Shown: positions 53,092-62,451, counted from the stretch's first letter. The stretch: 64,000 bases of DNA from Bacteroidales bacterium (GCA_024398125.1 JAKSJO010000004.1:1-64000), one strand, 5' to 3'. The notes: generated from the letters alone by a model not told the origin. Program-made: numbers and translations.

Positions 53092-54123
53092 ATGAAAATC
53101 AAGCCAATTGCGGTCGCTGTCGCCATTCTTTCTCTAGTATCATGCTCAAAAGGAGACAGATATGTGAGCTATTCGGGCTATGCCCAGGGAGGAACATGGA
53201 AGGTTACGATAAACCGTAATGGCGTTTCTTTAAAGGATGAAGTCATAAAGGCCGCGCTGGACTCGATACTCGTAGAGATAGACAACACGTTTTCCGGTTA
53301 CAACAAGTCTTCCCTGGTGAGCCGCCTCAATGCCGGTGAAACCATTGAACCAAATGCCATGCTGAGAGATCTGTATGCCCGTTCCTATGAATGGTATGAG
53401 CTTTCGGAAGGGGCTGTGGACATAGCGGCAGGGCCTCTTTTTGACATCTGGGGCTTCGGATTCAAGGAAGGACGTTTCCCAAGCGACAGCCTTGTAGAGG
53501 CGACTATGGCTTCATGCGGCTTCAAGACTCTCAAGCCGGAGATGCCGGAGGGAAGCATAAACGCCTTTGACCTTCTTCAGGAAGCAAGTGACGTGCGTCC
53601 GGTTCTGAACTTCAACGCGGTAGCTCAGGGCTATACTTCGGACGTCGTGGCTGCATATCTTCATTCCCTTGGAATACATGACATGCTTGTCGACATAGGC
53701 GAGATATTCTGTGAGGGTCTCAATCCACGTCGCGTTCAGTGGAGCATCGGCGTTGACCGTCCGGTTGATGGCAATGATACCCCAGGCGCCGATATGCAGG
53801 CTATCCATGTCTGTACCACGGCACCCCAGGGAGTCGTGACATCAGGCAACTATCGTAAGTTCTATGTCGTGGACGGTCGTAAATATGCTCATACCGTGGA
53901 TACGCGAACCGGCCGTCCGGTATCGCATAACCTTCTCAGCGCCACCATTATCGCTCCTGATTCAGCGACCGCCGATGCAGCTGCGACCTGGTGTATGGTG
54001 GTAGGCCTTGACGCTGCCCGGGAAATCGTTGCACGTGAGGGATACGAAGCTTATCTCATCTACGAGGAAGACGGTGAGATGCGGGAATGGCATTCCGACG
54101 GATTTGAGTTACGTCAGCTGTAA
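53092..54123 (+). CDS. apbE: FAD:protein FMN transferase
   Basis: 343 residues from ATG 53092, which opens a lipoprotein signal with Cys18 (LSLVSC). The ApbE core is visible: FSGYNKSSLVSRLNAG, the FAD-binding VLNFNAVAQGYTSDVV, and AHTVDTRTGRPV with the late DSATADAAAT metal-binding region. It attaches FMN to Ser/Thr of periplasmic flavoproteins such as the Na+-pumping NADH-quinone reductase. The usual GGE of this family reads IGE here (VDIGEIF). It converges on the ComEC-like gene with 3 bp between stops. Confidence 0.92.
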   Translation: MKIKPIAVAVAILSLVSCSKGDRYVSYSGYAQGGTWKVTINRNGVSLKDEVIKAALDSILVEIDNTFSGYNKSSLVSRLNAGETIEPNAMLRDLYARSYEWYELSEGAVDIAAGPLFDIWGFGFKEGRFPSDSLVEATMASCGFKTLKPEMPEGSINAFDLLQEASDVRPVLNFNAVAQGYTSDVVAAYLHSLGIHDMLVDIGEIFCEGLNPRRVQWSIGVDRPVDGNDTPGADMQAIHVCTTAPQGVVTSGNYRKFYVVDGRKYAHTVDTRTGRPVSHNLLSATIIAPDSATADAAATWCMVVGLDAAREIVAREGYEAYLIYEEDGEMREWHSDGFELRQL

Positions 54124-54126
54124 TGA

Positions 54127-55200
54127 TCAAGAGAGCGAAGCCAGCACTTCGAGGACATACAGTAGCATATTGACGCACTGCCCGCAGGCCTTCAAGGCTA
54201 TTCCCGGACAGTGCGTTCCTGTAACAAGGCAGAATACGGCAGTCGCGATGGACAGTGTCGTAAGAGGCATCGCTGCAAGGTTGGTGACCAGGAAAAACTT
54301 CGGGAACGTCCTGAAACGCAGCCATACCAGCGGAGCCGTAAGACACTGGCAGCTGATGCTGAGTGCGCATAGGTCCCAGATCTTTTTCATCGGATTGAAC
54401 GTGCCGTCGTCGGGGAACCAGGAACTGATCTTCGGCATGATCCAGACTATTCCCGAGACCGCAAGGTAAGACAGCTGGAACCCCAGGCTGCCTATGACTG
54501 CCGGACTGACCGCAAGCTGGATCACCAGTGCCGTCTGGAGTATCCTGGCGGGGTCGCGTACCCGGCCAGGAAGGTTGCGGCAGAGTTCGGAAAGGAGAAT
54601 GAAAAGGAATGCACGCACCATGGAGGGACTTGCACCTGTCATGATTGTATAGAAGGCTGCGGCCAGAACAAGGATAAGGCTGCGTAGCCGCATTGCCGGG
54701 ATGCTGTTCCCCAAGAACGACAGCAAGCCTGCCAGCAGGGTATAGATGATTCCTATATGGAGGCCGCTGAGGGCCAGGATATGCGAGGCGCCTGCCGCCC
54801 TGAATGTCGATGTCACTTCTTCCGGAAGGCCGTTCCTGTCTCCGGTCAGGAGAGCTTTCAGCATTTCGTTGCGGACATGGTCTCCGATTTCCAGGCTGTC
54901 GATTGCGGACCTGAGGGTGTCACAGGCATCGGCGGCCAAGGACGTGATCAGATTGCCTTCGCCGCCCGCCATATTTCCAGAGAGGGTGGATGTGGCATGG
55001 CAGAATATACCGGCGGCAAAGAAACTCGCGGCATAGATGAAACCATGCTGTGTTTCCTTGCGGACAGTCGCTGTAATGATGATGAATGCGAGCGCCAGTG
55101 CCGAGATGGCGATGCCTGCGCTGTATGAATGACCGTATGCCTCAGACAGCAGTGCCGAGATGGCTGCACCCGCTGTGAACGGGATGGAAATCCTCTCCAT
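54127..55200 (-). CDS. Short ComEC/Rec2-type membrane protein
   Basis: 357 residues from ATG 55200 (ATG 55215 would add five). Eight or more membrane helices surround the ComEC signature HILALSGLHIGIIYTLL, followed by GASPSMVRAFLFILL. ComEC moves single-stranded DNA through the inner membrane during natural transformation. Full ComEC proteins also carry an N-terminal OB domain and often a C-terminal metallo-beta-lactamase domain; neither is evident here, so it is a reduced form or has another role. Confidence 0.82.
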   Translation of the reverse strand: MERISIPFTAGAAISALLSEAYGHSYSAGIAISALALAFIIITATVRKETQHGFIYAASFFAAGIFCHATSTLSGNMAGGEGNLITSLAADACDTLRSAIDSLEIGDHVRNEMLKALLTGDRNGLPEEVTSTFRAAGASHILALSGLHIGIIYTLLAGLLSFLGNSIPAMRLRSLILVLAAAFYTIMTGASPSMVRAFLFILLSELCRNLPGRVRDPARILQTALVIQLAVSPAVIGSLGFQLSYLAVSGIVWIMPKISSWFPDDGTFNPMKKIWDLCALSISCQCLTAPLVWLRFRTFPKFFLVTNLAAMPLTTLSIATAVFCLVTGTHCPGIALKACGQCVNMLLYVLEVLASLS

Positions 55201-55226
55201 ATCTCTCTCCTCCAAGCTTGTTTCCT

Positions 55227-55258
55227 TTTGCTAAAATACTGAATATTTCATAACTTTG
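55227..55258 (+). promoter_or_regulatory. Promoter of ackA-pduL
   Basis: TTTG (55227-55230), 20 bp, TAACTTTG (55251-55258). The AT-rich leader to ATG 55296 is about 32 nt. Confidence 0.72.
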
Positions 55259-55295
55259 ACGTCTGTTTGAATGATAATTATTAATATTTTGAAAT

Positions 55296-56507
55296 ATGAT
55301 CATCCTGGTTATCAACTGCGGCAGCTCATCTATCAAGTATCAGCTGCTCGATATGAAGAGCGACAAGGTCTATGACCTTCTTGCAAAGGGTCTCGTAGAG
55401 AAGATCGGCCTTCCTATGGGCGGCCTTACCCACAAGCCTACAGGCAAGGATCCTGTAAGCAGGGAAGTGGTCGTTCCTGACCATAAGGTGGGTATGAAGA
55501 TGGTGCTCGATGAGCTCGTCAATCCTGTAAGCGGTGTGCTCAAGTCTTTCGAGGATATCGAGGCTGTCGGCCACAGAGTGGTGCAGGGCGCAGACTTCTT
55601 CTCTTCAAGCGTTCTCGTCAATGATGACGTTATCGAGAAGATCAGATTCTGCTGCGACTTCGCTCCTCTCCACAATCCTGCACATATCCTCGGAATCCAG
55701 GCTGTAAAGGAAGTACTTCCTTCAGTGCCTCAGGCTGTCACCTTCGATACCGCATATCACCAGACCATGCCGGACTATGCATACATGTATGCACTTCCAT
55801 ACGAGTACTACGAGAAGTATCGCGTACGTCGTTACGGTGCTCACGGAACCAGCCATCAGTATGTAGCTGCAAAGGGTGCGGAGTTCTGCGGTCTCGATCT
55901 CAACAACTCGAAGATCATCACCTGCCATATCGGTAACGGAAGCTCTATCTCCGCTGTTGTAAACGGCAAGGTTGTAGATACCTCAATGGGCTTTACCCCA
56001 CTCGAGGGTATGATCATGGGTACCCGTTGCGGAAACATCGATCCTAACGTAGTTACCTACATCATGAAGAAGGAAGGTCTCACCCCTGACCAGATGACCG
56101 ACATCATGAACAAGAAGAGTGGTTTCGCAGGACTCTCAGGCATCTCATCCGATGCACGTGACCTTGATGCTGCTGCAAATGCAGGCAATGAGAGAGCCAA
56201 GCTTGTCCTCAAGAAGCTTGCATACGACATCATCAAGCTTATCGGTCAGTATGCTGCTGTCATGGATGGTGTTGACCTCATCGTGTTCACTGCAGGTATC
56301 GGCGAGAATAACAGCCGCCTCCGCCGCAGAGTATGCGAGAACCTTTCATACCTCGGTCTCAAGTTCGATTTCGAGGCAAATGCAGTCACCGGCAAGGATA
56401 CACTTCTCTCATGCCCTGATTCCAAGGTTAAGGTTGCCCTCATTACCACAGACGAGGAGCTCATGATCGCTCGCGACACCATGCATCTCGTTGCTGACAA
56501 GGACTAA
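55296..56507 (+). CDS. ackA: Acetate kinase
   Basis: 403 residues. It opens ILVINCGSSSIKYQLL (the substrate Asn and phosphate loop), has GHRVVQGAD, the DTAYHQTMP motif, YGAHGTSHQY and CHIGNGSSISAV, and ends with TDEELMIARDT. It makes ATP and acetate from acetyl phosphate in the cytoplasm. The next gene is pduL in place of a classical pta, so the pair turns acetyl-CoA into acetate plus ATP. Codon use suggests strong expression. Confidence 0.97.
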   Translation: MIILVINCGSSSIKYQLLDMKSDKVYDLLAKGLVEKIGLPMGGLTHKPTGKDPVSREVVVPDHKVGMKMVLDELVNPVSGVLKSFEDIEAVGHRVVQGADFFSSSVLVNDDVIEKIRFCCDFAPLHNPAHILGIQAVKEVLPSVPQAVTFDTAYHQTMPDYAYMYALPYEYYEKYRVRRYGAHGTSHQYVAAKGAEFCGLDLNNSKIITCHIGNGSSISAVVNGKVVDTSMGFTPLEGMIMGTRCGNIDPNVVTYIMKKEGLTPDQMTDIMNKKSGFAGLSGISSDARDLDAAANAGNERAKLVLKKLAYDIIKLIGQYAAVMDGVDLIVFTAGIGENNSRLRRRVCENLSYLGLKFDFEANAVTGKDTLLSCPDSKVKVALITTDEELMIARDTMHLVADKD

Positions 56508-56524
56508 TAACACATATTGATATC

Positions 56525-57097
56525 ATGAACAATTTCGTAATCGAAACATCTGCACGTCACCTGCACGTTACCCAGGAGACTCTTGAGATCCTTTTCGGCA
56601 AGGGCTTTGAGCTTGAGGTAAAGAAGCCTCTCTCGCAGCCAGGCCAGTTCGCAACCAACCAGAAGGTTGAGGTTGTAGGTCCAAAGTCAAGCCTCAAGTG
56701 CTCTATCCTTGGACCGGTACGTCCAGAGGATCAGGTTGAGCTTTCTTTCACTGACGCACGCACCATCGGTGTTGTCGCTCCTATCCGTGAGAGCGGTGAT
56801 GTGAAGGGTTCTGCTCCTTGCAAGCTCGTCGGCCCATGCGGTGAGGTTGAGCTCGCTGAGGGCGTGATCATCGCAAAGAGACACGTACACATGACTCCAG
56901 AGGATGCTGAGAAGTTCGGCGTTACCAATGGACAGATTGTAAGGGTTGAGGTTGAGCAGGAGACTGGCCGCAAGACCATCTTCGGTGATACCGTCATCCG
57001 TGTATCTCCTAAGTATGCACTTGCAATGCATATCGACACCGACGAGGCCAACGCAGCTTGCTGCGCAGGTGAGATCACCGGTGTAATCGTGGGCTAA
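56525..57097 (+). CDS. pduL: Phosphate acyltransferase PduL
   Basis: 190 residues covering two PduL beta-barrel repeats. The zinc-binding histidines are visible in SARHLHVT (residues 9-16) and AKRHVHMTPEDA, and the GPVR(P) and GGP/VGPCG turns are present. PduL converts acyl-CoA and phosphate to acyl phosphate and CoA. In microcompartment operons it carries an encapsulation peptide; here the domain starts within eight residues and no shell genes are near, so it should work free in the cytosol with AckA as the Pta step. Confidence 0.93.
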   Translation: MNNFVIETSARHLHVTQETLEILFGKGFELEVKKPLSQPGQFATNQKVEVVGPKSSLKCSILGPVRPEDQVELSFTDARTIGVVAPIRESGDVKGSAPCKLVGPCGEVELAEGVIIAKRHVHMTPEDAEKFGVTNGQIVRVEVEQETGRKTIFGDTVIRVSPKYALAMHIDTDEANAACCAGEITGVIVG

Positions 57098-57106
57098 GAT
57101 ATCAGA

Positions 57107-58387
57107 TTATTCTCCTTCACCGGAAACGGTGAAGAAGTCTCTTGAAGGCAGCAGGGCAGAGTATCTCGCCCTGCTGTTTCTGAATAATTCAGCAGTGTGG
57201 TTCGCAAAGCGTGGACCGCGCCAGGTTCCGGTGTTGCTGACAAAGATCCAGCACTCACCGTCGGGGTAGTATTTGATAAGAGCACTGGTACCTGAGAATG
57301 TGCCGGTTCTTGTCCATTCGCCGCTTTCCTTGGTGTCATTCCATCCAAGTGAATAAGTTGCTTCGTCGATGTAACGTGTCATCTCTCTGACACTCTCTAT
57401 GCTGAGAATGTCCGGTACTTCAGGCCTGCCATCGATTGATGCCACGAAGCGGCACAGCTCGGCAGTGGATGCCACCCATGCTCCTGCTCCGGAGAGTGCG
57501 CGTATGTCGTTGCCGCCGTAGCAGCGCTCTACGAATGTGCGGCTGCCATTATATTCCTCTACGAGCTCATCGTTCTCCTGCATGTGATAACGGGTCTCGT
57601 TAGGATACTTTTCTTCGTAGTAATTATATGCGAGATGCATGTCGAAACAGCCGGCAGGTATGAGCACATTCGTGTTCATCCAGTTTTCATAATCCTCTCC
57701 GGTAATCTTTTCGATGACCATCGAAAGAAGGAGGAATCCAAAGTTGGAGTAGCTCTGGGAAGTGCCGGGGTCGAATCCAAGCCTTCTTGTGATTTCGTTC
57801 TTGACCAAAGTCTCATGGCTTGGCGGACTTTTCAGTCTGTAGCGCTGCATGACGGTGCTGGTAGAGAACATAGGGTCGCCGGCATTGGTCGTGAAGCCGC
57901 CCTGGTGTCTAAGAAGATGCTCGACAGTGATGTTGTAGTATCTCTTGTCCTTGATGGCACTGGTAAAAGTCGAGTCGTTGAGGATGCCGTTTTCACCGAA
58001 AACCTTGTCTGACAGGCTGAGCTGGCCTCGCTCCTGGAGCATCATGATTCCTGCGGCTGTGACAAGCTTGGATACGGATGCAAGTCGCAGGATCGTTCCT
58101 GGACTCATCCTTACATCGTTTTTCTTGTCTGCCCATCCATATCCCTTGGAGTATACAAGCGAGTCGTTCCGCATGATCGAAAGGGATACTCCCTGAAGGT
58201 TCCATTCCTGCATGTAGCGTTCCATGTCCCTGTCCAGCCGGGCAAGGTCGGAGGTGTCGCTCATTTCGTTTGTAAGGGTCTCGTTGAGTCTTGGGAGCTG
58301 GCGAGGTCCTTCCTCCTTTCCGGAACATGCGAAAAGCATTATTCCGCCGAGGAGAGCCAGGCAAAGGATGGATGGTTTGAATCTCAT
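57107..58387 (-). CDS. Serine hydrolase of the beta-lactamase/DD-peptidase (class C-like) family, lipoprotein
   Basis: 426 residues from ATG 58387, which starts a lipoprotein signal with Cys21 (MLFAC). The active-site SxxK is Ser104-Val-Ser-Lys107 and the second motif is YSN in SQSYSNFGFLLL; the third motif near the C-terminus is not clear-cut. Such proteins range from peptidoglycan DD-peptidases to esterases; a resistance role is not implied. It is the last gene of a minus-strand operon, 16 bp after the MATE gene. Confidence 0.85.
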   Translation of the reverse strand: MRFKPSILCLALLGGIMLFACSGKEEGPRQLPRLNETLTNEMSDTSDLARLDRDMERYMQEWNLQGVSLSIMRNDSLVYSKGYGWADKKNDVRMSPGTILRLASVSKLVTAAGIMMLQERGQLSLSDKVFGENGILNDSTFTSAIKDKRYYNITVEHLLRHQGGFTTNAGDPMFSTSTVMQRYRLKSPPSHETLVKNEITRRLGFDPGTSQSYSNFGFLLLSMVIEKITGEDYENWMNTNVLIPAGCFDMHLAYNYYEEKYPNETRYHMQENDELVEEYNGSRTFVERCYGGNDIRALSGAGAWVASTAELCRFVASIDGRPEVPDILSIESVREMTRYIDEATYSLGWNDTKESGEWTRTGTFSGTSALIKYYPDGECWIFVSNTGTWRGPRFANHTAELFRNSRARYSALLPSRDFFTVSGEGE

Positions 58388-58403
58388 TCTGCGATTGTCT
58401 GTA

Positions 58404-59798
58404 CTAAAGGTTGCTTCCAAGGATGGTCGGATCTTCGCCGTCCTGGAGCTTGTTGAGTTTCTTGAACAGTCTAAAGATGAAGAATGCTGCAAAGAGCAGC
58501 GAGAAAGTGTCGGAGATAGGGAAACTGATCCAGACTCCGGTCTCCTGGAGAATCAGCGGAAGACTGTAGATGAGAGGCACGAGGAACAGAAGCTGGCGGC
58601 TGAGTGACAGGAAGATTGATATCTTCACCATTCCAAGGCACTGGAAGAAGTTTCCGGCAACGATAGAAAAGCCTACGAACGCAACCATGGCATTCATGAC
58701 TCTCATGCCGTGTGCTGCCATGCGGATAAGCTGCTCGTCATTCGTGAAAAGCCTGCAGACCACGTCTGGAAGGAATTCCGAAACAATGAAGCAGGCGGTC
58801 GTTATGATCAAGGCGAAGAATGCCGTCAGCTTGAATACCTCGCGGACGCGGCTGTACTGGCGTGCACCGTAGTTGTATCCGGCGATTGGCTGCATTCCCT
58901 GGTTGAGGCCCATGACGATCATGATGAACAGCATGGTGACGCGGTTGATTATTCCGTAGGCACCGATGGCCATGTCTCCGCCATACTTGCGGAGCTGCTG
59001 GTTGATGAACAGTGCGACGATGCAGGCTGCGCTGTTCATGAGGAACGGTCCCATGCCGATGGCCATGGACTGTCCTGCGATATGCCCATTGACCTGGAAG
59101 AACGGCTTAGGGAAGTGGAGTATCCTTTCCTTGTTGAAGAAGAACTTCATGGTGTATACGAGTGACATCGCCTGACAGATCACGGTTGCGATGGCAGCGC
59201 CGCGGATTCCCATGCCTAAGCCGAAGATGAAGATCGGGTCAAGGATGGCGTTGGCGATGACCGTGAACAGCGTCAGTCCCATGGCCGTTTTCGGATTTCC
59301 GCAGGATCTGATGACTCCGTTGAGCCCGAAGTACAGATGGGTGATGATATTTCCCAGGAGGATGATGAACATATAGCTCCTGGCGTAGGGCAGTGTGTTC
59401 TCACTTGCTCCGAAGAAGTACAGTATCCTGTCGAGGAAAGGTATGGTGATGACGGTGAAGATGAATCCGATTATGGTATTGAGAGATACCACGTTCGCAA
59501 GGACCTTGTTCGCGTTGTCGTAATTCTTCTGACCAAGCATTACTGAGATCATCGTCATTGCTCCGACTCCGACAAGAGTGCCGAGAGCGGTGGACAGGTT
59601 CATCAGCGGGAATGTGACCGCCAGGCCGGAGATAGCAGCTGCTCCCACGCCCTTGATATGGCCGATGTAGATGCTGTCTATCATGTTGTACAAAGAAGAC
59701 GCAGTCATGGCAATGATGCCTGGGACTGCGTACATCTTCAGCAATCTGCTGATCTTGAGTGTGCCGAGCTCAGTCGGCGCGTTTGTATTTCCTGCCAT
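58404..59798 (-). CDS. MATE-family efflux transporter
   Basis: 464 residues and about 12 membrane helices in two related halves. Family features include AAAISGLAVTFPLMNL near the start, the loop GNPKTAMG, and GLNQGMQPIAGYNYGA at the start of the second half. MATE proteins expel cationic drugs or metabolites using Na+ or H+ gradients. The start codon overlaps the stop of the FKBP gene by one base (TGATG), indicating coupled translation. Confidence 0.93.
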   Translation of the reverse strand: MAGNTNAPTELGTLKISRLLKMYAVPGIIAMTASSLYNMIDSIYIGHIKGVGAAAISGLAVTFPLMNLSTALGTLVGVGAMTMISVMLGQKNYDNANKVLANVVSLNTIIGFIFTVITIPFLDRILYFFGASENTLPYARSYMFIILLGNIITHLYFGLNGVIRSCGNPKTAMGLTLFTVIANAILDPIFIFGLGMGIRGAAIATVICQAMSLVYTMKFFFNKERILHFPKPFFQVNGHIAGQSMAIGMGPFLMNSAACIVALFINQQLRKYGGDMAIGAYGIINRVTMLFIMIVMGLNQGMQPIAGYNYGARQYSRVREVFKLTAFFALIITTACFIVSEFLPDVVCRLFTNDEQLIRMAAHGMRVMNAMVAFVGFSIVAGNFFQCLGMVKISIFLSLSRQLLFLVPLIYSLPLILQETGVWISFPISDTFSLLFAAFFIFRLFKKLNKLQDGEDPTILGSNL

Positions 59799-60826
59799 CA
59801 GTCTTCTGATTTTCCGATGAGCTCAAGCTCGAAGATGAGTGGGCTGAAGCTAGGAATCTTGTCTCCGCTGCCCTTTGTTCCATAGCCAAGCTCGGAATGG
59901 AAGATGACGATTCCCTTTTCACCGGTCCTCATCTTGGATACGGCGTAAGCGAATCCCTGAATCATGTTGCCTTCGTCGCTGGACGAACTTCCTGTGCCCA
60001 TGTAGTACTTCTTCCATTCATCCTTTACGGTGATGGTCGACGGTCCGTATGTGCGGCTTGAGGAATATACATTCCATACCTTGGCCGTGTCTGCGTTGCT
60101 GGTGTCGAATACTCTTCCGTTGAGGAGTCGGCCTGTGTAGTTTACAAGAATCTTGGTGTCGGCCTTGAATCCTGTGGTGTCCTTTGGCGCCTGGGTCTGG
60201 ATGTAGTAAAGTCCGCCCTTGAGCGAGTCAAGACCTGGCTTGATGGAATGAACGTACTTCTCGAGCGAGTCTGTCTCCCACTTTACGATATCCTTGATGA
60301 CGTCCACGACCTTCACGGTGTAGATGCCGTTGTCTCCGGTGACGTTCTTGAGGTATTCCTCCTCGGTCTTGTATCTCTTGTAGGTGTTGAGCCATCCAGG
60401 GATGACAGCGGTACGTGTGCCGCCAACCTTCATTCCGTCGAACATGGCTTCTATTCCGGCGATTATGCCGTTCTCGTTTCTGGAAAGAATGCTTGGACCG
60501 TAGAACTTGGTCTCGTCGTAAGTTCCAAGCTGCTTTGCAATCTCCGGATCGCAATAATCCTTGTAGTTCCCGTCAAGGTCGGTCGACTGGTATTCGAAGC
60601 GGATATAAGGATACTCTTCATAGCTTTCCACGCTCTTTCCCGTGCCTGGAACGTCATTGAGGATATAGATTCCCGGGTCGGTCTTCTTTACCGATGGGTG
60701 ATGGTTCTGCATCCAAATTTCAAGATGCCTTTTTGCTGCGTCGTTCTTTGTTGTGGACACCTCCTTCGCACATCCTGTCGAAAGGACTGCGACTGCCGCA
60801 GCGAGTATGATGAATCTGACTTTCAT
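59798..60826 (-). CDS. Tandem FKBP-type peptidyl-prolyl isomerase lipoprotein
   Basis: 342 residues, lipobox Cys19 (LSTGC). Two FKBP-like regions can be traced: about 75-195 (YPYIRFEYQSTDLDG, GIEAMFDGMKVGGTRTAVIP) and about 215-342 (ILVNYTGRLLNGRVFDTS, GFAYAVSKMRTGEKGIVIFHSELGYG). The second keeps the usual motifs, the first is diverged. It should speed proline isomerisation in proteins folding in the periplasm. Its neighbour upstream is another, shorter FKBP lipoprotein. Confidence 0.88.
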   Translation of the reverse strand: MKVRFIILAAAVAVLSTGCAKEVSTTKNDAAKRHLEIWMQNHHPSVKKTDPGIYILNDVPGTGKSVESYEEYPYIRFEYQSTDLDGNYKDYCDPEIAKQLGTYDETKFYGPSILSRNENGIIAGIEAMFDGMKVGGTRTAVIPGWLNTYKRYKTEEEYLKNVTGDNGIYTVKVVDVIKDIVKWETDSLEKYVHSIKPGLDSLKGGLYYIQTQAPKDTTGFKADTKILVNYTGRLLNGRVFDTSNADTAKVWNVYSSSRTYGPSTITVKDEWKKYYMGTGSSSSDEGNMIQGFAYAVSKMRTGEKGIVIFHSELGYGTKGSGDKIPSFSPLIFELELIGKSED

Positions 60827-60834
60827 ATCGTCTT

Positions 60835-61383
60835 TTAATTATCCAAATCTTCAATAATAACCTGGTAGGCGAGTGGAGCATCAGCAGGAATCATGCCGAG
60901 TCCGTGCTTGCCGAAACCATATTTTCCGGAAAAGAGTATAATCGCTTCTTCTCCTTTCCTCATGCCTTCCAGTCCCGTCGCCAGCCCGGGAACAATGCTC
61001 CTGTCGGCAAGAGATATATGCATGGGCTTCCAGGCATCCGGATCCGTGAGAACCCATCCAGTGCTCTGGGCGAGATTCCAGTCGTTCGTGGCGAACATCG
61101 TACTGGCTCCGATATTGCCGTCGGAGAAATCGTAGCCGGCGTAGATGATGGTGGCGCTGCCTCTCGCACTCAGCTCGACTCCTTCTCCTTCCGAAAGAAC
61201 TATTCTCACCACGCCTTTCTGGTAGACAACCCTTGCTTCGGGAAACTTGGCTGTCTGCTGCTTGACGAATCTCTCTATGGATTCCTCCTGCTTTCCATAC
61301 TTTGTCTCCTGAGCCTGTTTGGTGCAGGCACCGGAAATGAGCGTGCAGCAGATTGCCGCAATGATCAGTCTTGCAGCCTTCAT
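60835..61383 (-). CDS. Short FKBP-like lipoprotein
   Basis: 182 residues with lipobox Cys20 (ISGAC). A single FKBP-like domain (about 65-182) shows VELSARGSATIIYAGYDFSDG, GLATGLEGMRKGEEAIILFSGKYGFGKHG and the final PLAYQVIIEDL. It resembles GldI/FKBP lipoproteins of Bacteroidota. The start overlaps the DHH phosphoesterase stop by 4 bp, and the tandem FKBP gene follows after 8 bp. Confidence 0.85.
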   Translation of the reverse strand: MKAARLIIAAICCTLISGACTKQAQETKYGKQEESIERFVKQQTAKFPEARVVYQKGVVRIVLSEGEGVELSARGSATIIYAGYDFSDGNIGASTMFATNDWNLAQSTGWVLTDPDAWKPMHISLADRSIVPGLATGLEGMRKGEEAIILFSGKYGFGKHGLGMIPADAPLAYQVIIEDLDN

Positions 61384-62423
61384 GATTCGGAGATGATTCT
61401 TTCAAGATAGCCGGGAAGTTCCGAACTGTCGGCAATGTCCTTCCCGATATAAAGCCTTCCGCCGGCGGCCTGCTCGTGCCCTCCGCCATTGAAATACCTG
61501 ATCGCCATGTTGTTGGCTGACCATCCCCGCTTCGAGCGGACGGAAACGCGGTATCTGTCTCCGTCTTCGGTCAGCATTATGCTTATATTGACACTCTTGA
61601 TGCCGAGAGGCATGTTGACAATACCCTCAGTCTCTCCTTCGCGAAGGTCGAAACGGTCGCGGGTCGCCTGGTCGACGATGATGTATGCAATTCCCTTGTC
61701 GGAAATGACAAGACGTTCCGAGAGGAGGAATCCCATGGCCCTGAAACGGTTTTCCCTGTACTCGTTGTAGATGTGGCCGAGAATCTCGTCCCGGTCGGTT
61801 CCCGAAGCGATCAGCTCGGAAGCCATCCTGAGAGTCGTAGGGTGTACCGAGTTTGCAAAATTGTTCGTGTCAGTCGTCATTCCAGCCATCATTGAGCGTC
61901 GCGCGGCTTCAGGAATCCTTGCTGCATCCCCGTCGATCTGAGGAGTCGCCAGCAGGATATAGTAGAGAAGCTCAGATGCTGAGGATACGCAGTCCGACTC
62001 GGAGAAGACGAGGTCGAACTGATCTGTATCGGGATTCAGGTGATGATCGATCAGGACCTTTTCAGCCTTTGAAGAGATTGCATAGTCTCCAAGCTCGTCG
62101 CAGCGTCCGAGGTTTGCACAGTCAAGACAGATGACCAGGTCGGCTGTTCTCATGACGTCGATGGCTTTTCCGTTGTCACCATCCCATGTCAGTGTAGAGG
62201 CTTTGTCGTCTTCTGATGGTATGAAAAGGAGGCTTTCGGGAATCCCGCTGGAAAGGATCACGGTACTGTCATGACGGCAGACATCCTTAAGGAAGGTTCT
62301 CAATGCGAATGTGCTTCCAAGAGCGTCGCCGTCCGGACGGAAATGAGTAATCAGCACGATGGACTCCGACTTGGAGACCATCGTGAGAAATGCCTTTATT
62401 TTCTCTTCCGTGACAGTAATCAT
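61380..62423 (-). CDS. DHH-family phosphoesterase (NrnA-like)
   Basis: 347 residues. The DHH domain shows HFRPDGDALGST (metal site I), ICLDCANLGRCD, and the namesake LIDHHLNPD; the DHHA1 domain ends with NGGGHEQAAGGRL. NrnA-type enzymes degrade nano-RNAs and dephosphorylate pAp in the cytoplasm. It heads the operon of two FKBP lipoproteins, a MATE pump and a serine hydrolase, apparently a mixed housekeeping group. Confidence 0.92.
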   Translation of the reverse strand: MITVTEEKIKAFLTMVSKSESIVLITHFRPDGDALGSTFALRTFLKDVCRHDSTVILSSGIPESLLFIPSEDDKASTLTWDGDNGKAIDVMRTADLVICLDCANLGRCDELGDYAISSKAEKVLIDHHLNPDTDQFDLVFSESDCVSSASELLYYILLATPQIDGDAARIPEAARRSMMAGMTTDTNNFANSVHPTTLRMASELIASGTDRDEILGHIYNEYRENRFRAMGFLLSERLVISDKGIAYIIVDQATRDRFDLREGETEGIVNMPLGIKSVNISIMLTEDGDRYRVSVRSKRGWSANNMAIRYFNGGGHEQAAGGRLYIGKDIADSSELPGYLERIISES

Positions 62424-62443
62424 CAGCTGATGTTTTTCAAGCG

Positions 62444-62451
62444 CAAATTTA
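62444..62451 (-). promoter_or_regulatory. Promoter -7 element of the DHH-FKBP-MATE operon
   Basis: TAAATTTG on the minus strand, 20 bp upstream of ATG 62423. Confidence 0.5.

Noticed and set aside
55296-57097. A bacterial microcompartment locus suggested by pduL
   Set aside because: No shell proteins, no encapsulation peptide and no diol or ethanolamine enzymes nearby.
57107-58387. An antibiotic-resistance beta-lactamase
   Set aside because: The family includes many peptidases and esterases; a lipoprotein with SVSK and YSN motifs alone does not show beta-lactam hydrolysis.
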